Shown here in pieces: positions 46,741-58,521 of a stretch of DNA of 64,000 nucleotides. The stretch lies in assembly GCF_003573695.1 (NCBI RefSeq), contig NC_039358.1, forward strand, positions 100,192,117-100,256,116, written 5' to 3'. Made by a program: the position numbers and the translations under genes. The notes below the pieces were generated by a model. It had not been told where the DNA came from. It searched no databases and saw nothing but the letters and a program-made list of their open reading frames with translations. This stretch comes from Papaver somniferum. Lineage: Eukaryota > Streptophyta > Magnoliopsida > Ranunculales > Papaveraceae. Position 1 is the first letter of the stretch; each line of letters opens with the position of its first letter.

Positions 46741-47480
46741 GGGACTGGGCCCACTGGCCGGCCAGTCATGTCCTGGCCAGTCCCACGCCTAATTCTTTAT
46801 TTTATCATATTTTATTATTTTTCCTTCATCTCATGAAAATCCCTTCATTCGAACAAATATCCTTCATTTTAAGGAAACTCCTCAGTTTCATGGTGTTTCC
46901 TCCGTATCAAGGAAATAATAAAAATTAGGAAAGGTGTCGCGGGACCGAGCTCACTAGTCGTCCAGTCATGCCCTAGTTGTGGACGATCCCACGCCTTGGA
47001 TTCCTTATTATTTTATTATTCTTATTTCCTTCATCCATGAAATTCCTTGGTTTCATGATATTTCCTTCACATCAAGGAAAAAATATAAAATTAGGGAAGA
47101 CTCGCGGGACCGGGCCCTAGCCGGCCGACCATGCCCTAGTCGTGGCCGGTCACACATGCCCCTTTATTTTATTATCATTAATTATTATTGTTTCCTTTAT
47201 CTCATGGAAACTCCTTCACTTTAAGGAAAACTCCTTTATTTCAACAAACTCCTTGATTTCATGGTATTTCCCTAAAATCATGAAAATGATATAAAATTAA
47301 ACAAAGTGTCATGGACCGGGCTTATTGGACGGCCGGCCATGCCTTGGCCATAGCCGGTCCCACACTTCATGATTTTTTTATTTTGTTATTGTTATTTCCT
47401 TCATCTTATGAAGTTTCCTCAGTTTGAGCAAAAACCTTGATTTCTTCATACTTTCTCAAATGATTGCTCAAATGCACGCC
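46741..47480 (+). repeat. Four imperfect tandem units headed GGGACCGGGC
   Basis: Units begin at 46741, 46941, 47106 and 47312 (spacing about 200, 165 and 206 bp). Each has a GC-rich head with GGCCGG/CCATGCC and GTCCCAC, and an AT-rich tail with TTTATTATT, CCTTCATCTCATG and TTTCATGGTATTTCC words. Degenerate heads continue at about 47540 and 47670. Confidence 0.8.
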
Positions 47481-48638
47481 AGGAAATATCAAAATTCTCA
47501 GGACTAAGACACGAACACTTTGGTGACATGAGCATATTACCTTGACCGACCAAGGTTGGCTCTTTGGATTGCAAGAGGCCAGTCCCACACATTTTCATCG
47601 TTTGACCTAATTTGTTCACATTAGGTTCAAACTCTTCCAAACAATTTGGAATTTCATAAAACGATCGTCAGTCGGTCCCATGACCAACCAGGGCCGGTTT
47701 CATGACCCCTTGGTCGGTCCTTCATCTCTTCATAATTTATTAGATTTATCACCTAAGGTTCAGACGAACATTATTTTAATTGAGGATTAAACCAGCATTT
47801 AATCATCTTTTCACCAACTGGTCTTCAAGAGACTTTGGTATTTTGCTCACTCGAGCATCTGGACGTTACATGGTCGACTCAACATCCCATGTAGTCGGTC
47901 CCTCATTCACTCAGTGGTTGATTTTCAATAAATCATCAATTAATCAGCAATTGATCAAAAGTTAGGGTTTCGAACCCAAAGCTCTGCAAAACATAATTCT
48001 GAGCAGATTCAAACACTAATAATTTACGTTGATCCCGTGATCAACATTTTAATTATCATACTCGGTTCGGTTGCCAGTATTTTAAATTAATATTTTATTT
48101 GGTCCTATTACCAATAATTCATCAAACGAGCAACATTCGCTCAAATGAGCAATATTTGCTCAGACTAAGGAATATTTTTCAACTATCAATATTCAACAAT
48201 TCATCAAGTGAACAATGTTTGTTCACCTTAACTATCAACATTTATTCGACAATTATACCTCTGTCTCAACAGACACGTTCAATTCATGAGTCCCAGAACA
48301 TTTGTTCAACTCAGCAGTATAAAGACTCATCGTCTCATCAAGTCAGCAACTGACTAACTAAAATCATGAGATATAAATCGTGTCACATGGGGGATATCAA
48401 CTAGGATATTGGTCTGGCGGTCTACAACACGTGTTCATACACGATGAGAATGTGAGAAAGTCATGCAAGCAGTTAGAGGAGTTAGCAAAGTAGTGGGTAG
48501 AAAATCAACCAAGTGTCCGCACGAATCCAATCGAATTCTTCCGCCTTACCGAACATAATTTGTGTGCCCCAATTCTTGTGCTTCCCTCACCGTATACAAA
48601 GCAGGGCATTCCTTGGTGAGGATGCACTTCTAACACAA

Positions 48639-50126
48639 TCAAGTTGTGTTGGGGTGAACAAAGTCTTTCTCACCACAAGTGACCTTTGGATTATCATGAA
48701 AGAGATCACTTTTAGAACCTTTCACATCCAATTACATTTTTCCAAAACACTTGTTAAGTTCCAACATCATGGATACTGCCTTTTCCATAGTCATCGAGTT
48801 TTCTGGAAGATCATTCCTTCACACTCAAAACATCATTGTCTTTCTTCGGTATCCACTTCTGAGTGTGTTTAGGAACAGTCAGAACTTTCTTCCCATCACT
48901 CTCTTCTAGAATTCTTGGAAGAGAATTGGATTGACTATTCTTTTGCAAGTTAGTCTTTCTCCAATTGGGAGCATCGGATCTTGTCTTCGTCTTTATGAAG
49001 TTATCCTTTTGATAACCATTACGATTATGAAAAGGATTCGTACGACGTTTATAGGCAAATCTAGGTCTATCATAGCAATGATTCCTTTGCCTAAAGGTTG
49101 GACAATTACAACCTGTAACGTTAAGAGGATCAGTCTTAACGTATGATCTTGGTGTCACAACTTCTTGTGATGCCCAAACAAGAACATCATGAAGTTTCTC
49201 ATTCCTTATACGGAAACGACATCTCCTTTCCAGGTGACCTTTATTTCCGCAATAGTGGTAAACATAAGGAATGTTCTTACGTCGATCTGTGTGTGCTAAC
49301 TTTGGAGGTTGATAAACTTTGCTCTTTTGAGCCTTAACATCCGGAGATGGTATTTCATTTTTACCATCATTGGAAACCTTTTGTTGAGAAGAATCACTAG
49401 CCTTGACAAATTTTACCTCTTTGCTAGTACTTGGAGCATCTATTCCCTTATAGCCCAATCCTCGTGTATCACGATGATTTTTACTTGCTCCTAACATAGT
49501 GGTTAATTTGCTTGAACTAGTATTGAACTTTTTCAAGTCATGTTCCAACATCTTGATTTTATCAAGAGCAGCAGCTAAATCATCCTCAGGCGTTTTTCTC
49601 GAGAGAGATAAGCGCTTTCTCTGTCGTAAAAACTTGTTTGCTGGAAGTTAAACCTTCCTTCAGATTCTGCAAGTTTCTCTTCCAACAAAAAGTACTTTTG
49701 ATAAAGATTATCACATTCAAGTGACTTCATACGTAGATTTTCCTCAGAATCCTTGAGGATCGATTCGGTAGAACGATCCGAAAAATAAACACCTGCGTAA
49801 CATCTTCTCAATTTCTTATTTTCTCGACAGAGAGGAGTCAGAAGAGGTGTGACATGAGAAGTTGTAATCTTTTTCATATTCCACGAATCCAAAAACTTAA
49901 CATACTCTGAGACTTCCTCATCAACATCTCTATCAATATCTGAATCACCTTCATCATAAAGTTCATCCAACTATTCTTCTAGGAGAGTTTCCCAATCAAC
50001 AGTTTTTACATCAAGAGAATGTTTGGATATTGACTTAGATGTGACAGTTCTCTCAGGTGAATCCAAGCTTTTAGAATCATGTGGTAATTTCTGAACTGGT
50101 ATGTTATTAGAGATAGACTCGTCCAT
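48639..50126 (-). pseudogene. gag: Element 6 gag (coiled coil, GLGY, CCHC)
   Basis: Minus strand, ATG at 50124-50126 (MDES). It has the same order as element 3: acidic block, coiled coil, MLGASKNHRDTRGLGYKG, knuckle CHYC-type read here as YHYCGNKGHLERRC (first cysteine changed to tyrosine), basic tail and WIPKKDND. Defects: TAG near 49971 where element 3 has glutamine, a one-base deletion near 49585, and a frameshift near 48815. These differ from the defects of element 3, so the two copies decayed independently. The equivalent of element 3's TGA lies at 48639-48641, within the inverted repeat AACACAA/TTGTGTT. Confidence 0.8.
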
Positions 50127-50176
50127 AATCATATCGCTACAAACACAAACTTATAAGGTCTTTAACGTGTTTGCCT

Positions 50177-50189
50177 GTTCTGATACCAA
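50177..50189 (-). promoter_or_regulatory. Primer-binding site, element 6
   Basis: Minus strand TTGGTATCAGAAC, one mismatch to the initiator methionine tRNA complement found in elements 1-3. Confidence 0.85.
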
Positions 50190-50190
50190 C

Positions 50191-52118
50191 TGAAAAAGCG
50201 GGGGTCTAACAACACCACCCAATATTTCGCTTAGCAATCTGTATGGACTAACTTCGATATACTTTGCTAGAGAAGCAACTAGACAGTCAGACACAATCTA
50301 GATAAAAGTATCTCAAGGAGTTAATATCTCTCTCTTGATTTGATTTTTACTCAAGCTAAAAACAATAGCGAGTCTTTATCAAATACAAGGAATAACTTGG
50401 ACGGCACCAAAGACCAATGTCCAAGTGTTAATCAATGAAATCGACAATCACAAGGTCGGATATCCAATCGATTAACCTTTAATGCACAACCTGTATTATT
50501 TCAATTAGAAAGATAAACAATATAATGCGGAAAATGAAATAACACAGACACCGGTATTTTTGTTAACGACGAAACCGCAAATGCAGAAAAACCCCAGGAC
50601 CTAGTCCAGATTGAATACATACTGTATTAAGCCGCTACAAACACTAGCCTACTCCAAGCTAACTTCGGACTGGACTATAGTTGAACCCCAATCAGTCTCC
50701 CACCGATCCAAGGTACAGTTGTACTCATGCGCCTCTGATCCCAGCAGGATACTGCGCACTTGATTTCCTTAGATGATCTCACCCACAACTAAGAGTTGCT
50801 GCAACCCAAAATCGTAGACTTGATAATAAACAAATCTGGCTCACACAGAAAAGTCTATCAAAGGATAAATTTGTCTCCCACAGAAAAACCCCAGGTTTTG
50901 TTCCGTATTAAGATATAAAATCAAGGTGAACAGGAACCAATTGATAATCCGGTCTTATACTCCCTAAGAACATCCTAGATTAATCAATCACCTCTCAACA
51001 ATCCTTCTTCACTACACAAGCGGTTTGTCGAGCAATCACAAACAGTGAGATGAAGATGTTTGTGACTTCTTTATCTTGCCTATCAGAGAACTCTCACGAT
51101 CTCAAGCCAATCAAAGATTGTACTCGTACGGTAGAAAATGCAAGATCAGATCACACAACTACGATAAAAGTAATATCGGTCTGGCTTCACAATCCCAATG
51201 AAGTCTTTAAGTCGTTAACCTGGTTTTAGAGAAGAAAACCAAAGATTAAAGGAGAATCGACTCTGGCGAGCGCACTAGTATCACACAGTGTGGGGATTAG
51301 TTTTGTCGAATGCTAGATGTCTCCTTTATTTAGCCTTCAAATCAGGTTTTTCCCTTAGTTACAAAGCAATCCATATTCACCATCAGATGAAATATGATTT
51401 AGATTCAAGCTAATATTTTTCAACCGTTAGATCGAAAACTTAGCTTATCACACACAATTGGGTAGACTTTTACTGGGTTTGTGAAAACCATGCCCAAACG
51501 TGTACGTGTATGTTGGTTCAACATAGTAACCTTAAAGGTTAACCATATGAGCATTTCATATTAACCTAGTTCTTCTTCACCATAACTAGTTCAATTGACT
51601 CAAATGAACTAGTTAGAGAGTTTTTCAATTGCTATGAGATCTTATGTAACTACACAAGACACAATTGAAACAAAGATGATTCGATTCGATGAATCGGCTC
51701 ATGAACTTTATAGCCACGGTTTGCATAAAGCATTCCTTAGTAATTTAAGTTTCATGTTCAAAGCACATCTTTAGATCATAACCACTTAAGCTCACTAATA
51801 AGTTCGCGGACTTAAGGCAACCGGCAGAGTTTTCCAAACTCAACAGAAAATCTCGGCAAAAGAGACTTCCACCAGTTCGCGGACTAGGTTCACGGACTGA
51901 GTTCGCGGACTAAACACGCAAACGAGTTTTTGGAAAATCCCAGCAGAAATTCTCGGTAAGAGAACTTCCGTCAGTTTGCGGACTGAGTTCTCGGACTGGG
52001 TTCGCGGACTTGGAAAAGCCAATTCCTCCGGTTTCTCTCAATCAACAAAGTTCAAAAACTTCGGATTAAGGAATACATGGTTATCTAATCTAAACTCTCA
52101 TTCCAATCATTGAGACAT
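50191..52118 (-). mobile_element. Element 6 5' LTR, inner part
   Basis: Plus strand begins TGAAAAAGCGGGGG. It has seven GTCCGCGAAC-type motifs at about 51800-52015. It breaks at CATTGAGACAT where element 5 is inserted, and resumes at 58522. Confidence 0.9.
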
Positions 52119-53606
52119 TGATGTAGTTTTGAAAGTGGTAGTAAAGTTCGTTCAACTCGGACTTGATAAGATTGGGTTCTAAACTTAAAATAAAAATAGA
52201 AAATATATATACAAAATGTTTGTCACAATGTCGAGAGATACTGAAACTCAGGATTCCACCAAATTCCATTCATGCGACTCAAATAATAATTCCAATCAAT
52301 TATAGTTCAAATAATAAAAACATGGACTCTTGTTCTTTTCCAAAAATAGATTTTTGAAAAGCAATGACTGTAAATCAAAAGCATGATGTATCAAAAATAC
52401 ATAGACCAAGCATACACCATCAAACGAAATCACACCCATTCAATAAAAACCATAAGTCAATTAAAAATCAATGCAAATAGTCATAAAAGAATTATTAGAA
52501 TTACCACATGCGTGAAATAGGGCTTCCTCCATCATCCCAGTGTTTGGGTTTATCTCCTCATATTAATCACTTGCTCAAAATACATGTTTATAGCCCAAAA
52601 GTTGATTAAAAGAGTGAAAAGAATAAAATCAGTGAATCTGCGACCCACAGAAGGCGTCCAGAAAAGAACGATAAAACTGAAGTGCTTCTGTTGCTGTTGT
52701 TTAAGACTGTCTAGCGTCTGTCCTTGTCACAGTTGAAGAACGACTGTCTGTGGAAGTCTGTTCTTCGTGTTCTTCAGGATCTTCGTGTAGCAGCAGCAGC
52801 AGCAGAGACGGGCCTCCTGTAATCTCTGATTCTCGCCTCCTGAGCTCTCCACTCGACCCCAAACTCTCCGTACTTCTTCTAGGGGACCTAAGCATCCTAT
52901 TTATACACAAAAGGGTCATTGAATCTTTCCCAAATCGCATCAAAATTCCCTTTTTCCTTTCTTGGCAGTCATGGCAATAATCGCTTCCCAAATTTGTTTT
53001 ACGCGTTTCTGAGCTTTCCCACTTATCTCAAACTCTTCCTTAGATATATATGTATCTTTGGAAAGAGTTTACTTGCCTTTAATCTCCTTGAATAACAAAT
53101 TTTGAACCCATGAATCCGTGTTTCCTTATTTGACTTTGATTCCAATTCCCGGCTATTCTAGCCCAATTTGATCGGTCCAATTGCTTCTAATGAACTTGTT
53201 AAGTCATATCAAGTCCAGCCCAATCAATTTCCGGTGTTGAATCTCTTTAAAACTTCCCAAAGCTTCACGTCCAAAATCTGCAGACGTGAGGTATCTTTTC
53301 CCGCCAATTCTTTTTGATTCAAATCGTGAAGAAGGTGGGTGTCCCCCTATCCTGTGTTTTTCTCCCTTTAGCAGATGCATGGAAACGGGTCACCCCTTAG
53401 TAATTAGGTTACCCCTTATCCAAAGTGAGAGTCCGTATAGTAATTTTCTCCCACGAGCGCAAAAACCACTTTTTTAGCCAATTTCGCCGCAAAACCTTAT
53501 TCTTCTAAAAACACCTACAAATAAATAAAATAACCAAATAAGTATAGAATCGAGCACTAACACTATATACAATTGAGATATATTAGACACAAAAATGTGC
53601 CTATCA
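52119..53606 (-). mobile_element. Element 5 3' LTR
   Basis: TGATGTAGTTTTG...TGCCTATCA on the plus strand, with a six-unit GCA/CAG microsatellite near 52790. Followed by the polypurine complement AATACCCCCAAACT. Confidence 0.92.
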
Positions 53607-55078
53607 AATACCCCCAAACTTATTATTTGATAGTCCTCGAGCAAATCAAATAGAAAATAAAATCCTAACTCACTGACGCAGGCATCGTCGATTGCATTTA
53701 GCGTATGCAATAAGCCTTTAAACCCCTAAGTGTCCCTAGTGGCAGAGTGTTGTCTCCGGAGGGCTTACAAGAGATATACGCACAAAACCTTTACTCCGGA
53801 CCTTAGCTATCTACGCAGAACCTTGGAAGGCACTAAAGAATCTCCTTGGTTGGCATACTTATTGACTACAGGAGGAAGTACCCTGATGCGAAATTCCAAT
53901 TGTTGTACACGAGTTTGCACTCAAGCATACTAAAATTCATATAAAGTGACAGAGCTCTACTCAAATAGTTGCACTATGGACATCAATATCCGGAGTCAAA
54001 ACTAATCACATGGATAGATCAAGAAGATGGATATATAAAAACATAGATGGTTTTGATGTTTACTAAGTGAACGGCGTTTCCCATATCTGTCTGAAGGACT
54101 CCGCCAAAATGAACCTATCCTAATGGATTGAGATATTAGTCTGACTAATATCAACACACTGGCATATACAAGGGAACCAGTGGTCGATAACCTAACTCTA
54201 GGTCAACACAACTGTTATATACAAGGGTATCAGTGGTCGACTTTATTGAATTTGTTCCTTTTGGTCAAATGGTCTGGTCTCAATTTTTTTCTCTTTTTTT
54301 TTATAATAATTTTTTTTTCAACTTTTTGGTAACTACCATATTTTTTTTTTTATCTTTCTCAATCACTCTAATTCACCCTAGCATTGGTAACAACTTGAAT
54401 CGTGGGCCCCACCTATCACTTAGAGAAACATAGTTTAAAAACAAAATAAAATAAAAATAGAAGTGAAAAGGACTCAACGAGATATGGTGAAACTATCATG
54501 TTATTTCTAACACCTGAGCTCTGTGCTTTTATGAATAGACTCTTCTAGATGTTTCCATCTAATCAGATTGGTTCCTCAACTCCTACAACCAAAATGCTTC
54601 CATCCACTTAGATTAGTTAGTGCAATCCTAAATAGGAATAAATTTCTAAGATCTGGAGTTTATTTATTCATACTGCAACTAAAACGTTTCTCCCATACCC
54701 CCAAACTTAAATCTAACATTGTCCTCAATGTTCTAAAGATGAAATTAAAAGCATGAACAAGGAGAAACTGTTACCATTTGAAGCAAAAGAGATAAGGAAA
54801 GATATTACCGTGTCGCATGAATGTTGGGTTACCTCCCAAGAAGTGCTAAGTTTAAAGTCTTCAGCCAGACTAAGAAAGGATTAGTCACCTCATAGAATAA
54901 AGTAATAGCCGAAATTTCTGTGGGTCATCAAAACCAAATAGAGCTATCAAAAATAAAAGGAATCTGCAACCTGCCAAGAAAATTAACAAATAAAGCGCAC
55001 CCTTGTCTAGTTTCCTGTTTAAGACAAGTACATCTAGCTGTGGTTCAGGTTCTATAACTGGGTCCAAATAAAATATTT
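53607..55078 (-). other. Element 5 3' internal non-coding region
   Basis: Holds the polypurine complement, the block GTCGATTGCATTTAGCG shared with element 4 (about 53688), poly-T runs at 54290-54350 and a second CCCCCAAACTTA tract (54698). A short frame at 54885-55082 may be a degraded extension of the gag-like ORF. Confidence 0.65.
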
Positions 55079-56473
55079 TCATGGGTTGGAATTCCTCAAA
55101 GCTAAATCCGGTTCAGGTATTAGAGTCTGAAGAAACTCAAGTAAAAATTTAAAAGCACATAATAATAACCTGAATAATTGAGGATCCTTAAAGTCAATCA
55201 GTTTTGACTCACACAGCTGACCACAATGAGAGTGGTGGTCTATCTTAAGCAAATGTATCGACCCTAATCTCTTAAAGTAATTAGGTTTAGTCTCAAAACT
55301 AAATAATTGACACATCTGAAATTTATACGTTCCCACAATTGGTTGAAAAATATTTGGTGGGAAAACAAAGTCGATCTTGGTATCATAGCCTGGTCTAACC
55401 TCATCAACCAGAGGATGGGTTTCTAACAACTGAACTTCCTTATGGACATCACTAGGTTCAGAAAAACGTGTGTGAAGATAATCTTGTAAAATGGTTGAGG
55501 AACATATGTCAAGTCCCGAGTGAGGGACCTTTCTAATAGTTAAAGCACATGGAAAATGATAATCACCCCCAAACTTAGAGTTTTCAGTGTCTCTAGAAAG
55601 ACTAGTCACAACTTCCCTAATTTCAAGGTCATTAGTTTCCTGAAAATGGTCAATTGATTCTTCTAAGTATGGTTCATCCTCACTCATCTCTACGAGTTCA
55701 CTTTCTTTGTCTAAGACTAATGTTTCTAAATCGCTAGACTCTAAAACAATATTCTCAGAAAAAACTCGTTCCTCTAAACCATCGTTCGCTTCGTAATCAT
55801 AAGGAAATACTACATCGTCTAAAACGGGAGTATCTCTAATCAAATCCTCGTCCTTTTGAATAGGTGAATAATTATTAAAATTATTTGGATTTGAACTAGA
55901 AATAATATTATTATTAAGCTCAACTGGAGTAACAAATTCCTGATCGCTATGCCTACTTATTTCAAATTCTTCATCAACACTATCCTCATCATAATCATCA
56001 TTATAATAACATGAAAATGGTTGAACCTCATCTAAACAAGTAGTGTTACCAATTTTATACTCGTCATCTTGATTATGAAAATTACTATCCTCAGTTTCAA
56101 GGGTATTATTGGAAACACTGTATTGGAAATTAAGATTATTTCGAGCAATTCTTTCGTTCGTCTCAGATATCAGCTTGAAGGATTCCTCTATGGAAAGTTC
56201 TCTTTCGTCATAAACTAAATTATTCATTTCAGCGAACTTACGTGTCGACTCCTCTAATTTCCTGAGGGACTCTTCTAAAGGAGAAATATAAGAATTTTGC
56301 TCGTATGACCGGTGCGTGTGTGGATAGTAATTGGGCTCATCAAGGTATGAGCCATAACCTTGAAAAGGCTGATGTTCCCAACCACTATTCACATTATGGT
56401 CAAAGTAGTAACGTCCATTTTCAAACTCAGTCGGATATTCGTTGTGTTGGCTATCGTAATACCAGTTCGACAT
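55079..56473 (-). CDS. Element 5 gag-like ORF, intact
   Basis: 464 codons from ATG 56473 (MSNWYYDSQ) to the stop at 55079. The N-terminus is Tyr/Asn-rich with NVNSGWEHQPFQG, shared with element 4. Residues about 55-115 form a likely coiled coil (LEESLRKLEESTRKFAEM). The middle is highly acidic (DDYDEDSVDEEFEI), and no CCHC knuckle is visible in this part. The frame is open upstream for about 65 more codons, to a TAA near 56670, without any ATG, and contains LCDGSHPC just before the chosen start. The true product may therefore begin further upstream by splicing or a non-ATG start. No named family recognised; a structural protein of the element is the likely role. Confidence 0.65.
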   Translation of the reverse strand: MSNWYYDSQHNEYPTEFENGRYYFDHNVNSGWEHQPFQGYGSYLDEPNYYPHTHRSYEQNSYISPLEESLRKLEESTRKFAEMNNLVYDERELSIEESFKLISETNERIARNNLNFQYSVSNNTLETEDSNFHNQDDEYKIGNTTCLDEVQPFSCYYNDDYDEDSVDEEFEISRHSDQEFVTPVELNNNIISSSNPNNFNNYSPIQKDEDLIRDTPVLDDVVFPYDYEANDGLEERVFSENIVLESSDLETLVLDKESELVEMSEDEPYLEESIDHFQETNDLEIREVVTSLSRDTENSKFGGDYHFPCALTIRKVPHSGLDICSSTILQDYLHTRFSEPSDVHKEVQLLETHPLVDEVRPGYDTKIDFVFPPNIFQPIVGTYKFQMCQLFSFETKPNYFKRLGSIHLLKIDHHSHCGQLCESKLIDFKDPQLFRLLLCAFKFLLEFLQTLIPEPDLALRNSNP

Positions 56474-57006
56474 TCTATTGCAGGGGTGTGAGCCGTCACA
56501 TAAAATAAAATCCACTGACAGGGGATTCGTGGGTGGATAGAGTCTTACCTCCCGTACCAGACGGGCGATGAACCGTTGAAGTCGACTCAGGCCACCGACT
56601 CCGATGTCAGTGTACGAACCCGAGGGGCCGAGACAGTATCGTAACTGTCGTCCTTCCCTGCAAACAGTTTATATTTAATCTTAACCCTTCCGTAGGGTTT
56701 TAAAAAATAATGTCCAGTCCAAAAATAAAGTCCAAAAAGTGTCCAAAAATAAGAAGAAAAATTACAAAAACTAAAACCATATTTACAGTTTCTAAAAATA
56801 AAACAAAATAACTATATACAAAATATTCTTCTTCACTCCTTTCGGATTCCTCTTTTCTTTCCTTCTTTGGCGATGCTTTCCTTTTATAGCACTTTTCTTT
56901 CCTTGTAGCTTCGCTCGAAATCTGAAAAGAATCAAAAAATACCAAAGGCGTAAAAGAGAAAAAAAATTCTAAAAGAAATAAAATAAATCTAAAACCTAAT
57001 ACAAAT

Positions 57007-57023
57007 CCGCGTCGGCGGCGCCA
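57007..57023 (-). promoter_or_regulatory. Primer-binding site, element 5
   Basis: Minus strand TGGCGCCGCCGACGCGG, sharing the first nine bases with the Asp-tRNA-type site of element 4 and then diverging. Confidence 0.65.
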
Positions 57024-57028
57024 AAAAT

Positions 57029-58516
57029 TGATGTAGTTTTGAAAGTGGTAGTAAAGTTCGTTCAACTCGGACTTGATAAGATTGGGTTCTAAACTTAAAA
57101 TAAAAAAAAAATATATATATACAAAAGGTTTGTCACAATGTCGAGAGATACTGAGACTCAAGATTCCACCAAATTCCATTCATGCGACTCAAATAATAAT
57201 TCCAATCAATTATAGTTCAAATAATAAAAACATGGACTCTTGTTCTTTGCCTAAAATAGATTTTTGAAAAGCAATGACTGTAAATCAAAAGCATGATGTA
57301 TCAAAAATACATAGACCAAGCATACACCATCAAACGAAATCACACCCATTCAATAAAAATCATAAGTCAATTAAAAATCAATGCAAATAGTCATAAAAGA
57401 ATTATTAGAATTACCACATGCGTGAAATAGGGCTTCCTTCGTCATCCCAGTGTTTGGGTTTAGCTCCTCATATTAATCACTTGCTCAAAATACATGTTTA
57501 TAGCCCAAAAGTTGATTAAAAGAGTGAAAAGAATAAAATCAGTGAATCTGCGACCCACAGAAGGCGTCCAGAAAAGAACGATAAAACTGAAGTGCTTCTG
57601 TTGCTGTTGTTTAAGACTTTCTAGCGTCTGTCCTTGTCACAGTTGAAGAACGACTGTCTGTGGAAGTCTGTTCTTCGTGTTCTTCAGGATCTTCGTGTAG
57701 CAGCAGCAGCAGCAGAGACGGGCCTCCTGTAATCTCTGATTCTCGCCTCCTGAGCTCTCCTCTCGACCCCAAACTCTCCGTACTTCTTCTAGGGGACCTA
57801 AGCATCCTATTTATACACAAAAGGGTCATTGAATCTTTCCCAAATCGCATCAAAATTCCCTTTTTCCTTTCTTGGCAGTCACGACAATAATCGCTTCCCA
57901 AATTTGTTTTACGCGTTTCTGAGCTTTCCCACTTATCTCAAACTCTTCCTTAGATATATATGTATCTTTGTAAAGAGTTTACTTTCCTTTAATCTCCTTG
58001 AATAACAGATTTTGAACCCATGAAGCCGTGTTTCCTTATTTGACTTTGATTCCAATTCCCGGCTATTCTAGCCCAATTTGATCGGTCCAATTGCTTCTAA
58101 TGAACTTGTTAAGTCATATCAAGTCCAGCCCAATCAATTTCCGGTGTTGAATCTCTTTAAAACTGCCCAAAGCTTCACGTCCAAAATCTGCAGACGTGAG
58201 GTATCTTTTCCCGCCAATTCTTTTTGATTCAAATCGTGAAGAAGGTGGGTGTCCCCCTATCCTGTGTTGTTCTCCCTTTAGCAGATGCATGGAAATGGGT
58301 CACCACTTAGTAATTAGGTTACCCCTTATCCAAAGTGAGAGTCCGTATAGTAATTTTCTCCCACGAGCGCAAAAACCACTTTTTTAGCCAATTTCGCCGC
58401 AAAACCTTATTCTTCTAAAAACACCTACAAATAAATAAAATAACCAAATAAGTATAGAATCGAGCACTAACACTATATACAATTAAGATATATTAGACAC
58501 AAAAATGAGCCTATCA
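57029..58516 (-). mobile_element. Element 5 5' LTR
   Basis: Same length as the left LTR (1,488 bp) with only scattered substitutions, so a young insertion. Confidence 0.92.
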
Positions 58517-58521
58517 TACAT

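Larger units (their letters stand above)
45828..48512. other. Unassigned repeat-rich region, possibly part of another LTR element
   Basis: No ORF with recognisable features. It has a 109-bp tandem duplication with TATA-like boxes (46153-46350), four GGGACC-headed tandem units (46741-47480), and GAGCAA/TTGCTC inverted repeats near 48125-48160. Its composition, TATA boxes and internal repeats resemble the U3/R part of a plant Gypsy LTR, but I see no clear TG...CA ends, PBS or PPT. It separates two inverted family A elements. Confidence 0.45.
52119..58516 (-). mobile_element. Element 5: Gypsy-like non-autonomous LTR element
   Basis: A 6.4-kb element with two 1,488-bp LTRs that differ at few positions. 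Flanks are GACAT (52114-52118) and TACAT (58517-58521), a target-site duplication with one change. The PBS beside the right LTR sets it on the minus strand. It holds one long gag-like ORF and no pol. It shares PPT type, PBS type and 3' motif with element 4, so both belong to one superfamily. Confidence 0.9.

Noticed and set aside
52701..52991. 96-codon minus-strand frame in both LTRs of element 5
   Set aside because: Occurs in both copies only because the LTRs are identical; it includes the CAG microsatellite and has no family features.
56516..56570. GTAAGA donor as an intron in the element 5 leader
   Set aside because: The sequence across it is open in the frame of the main ORF and reads like protein, so coding continuity explains it better than an intron here.
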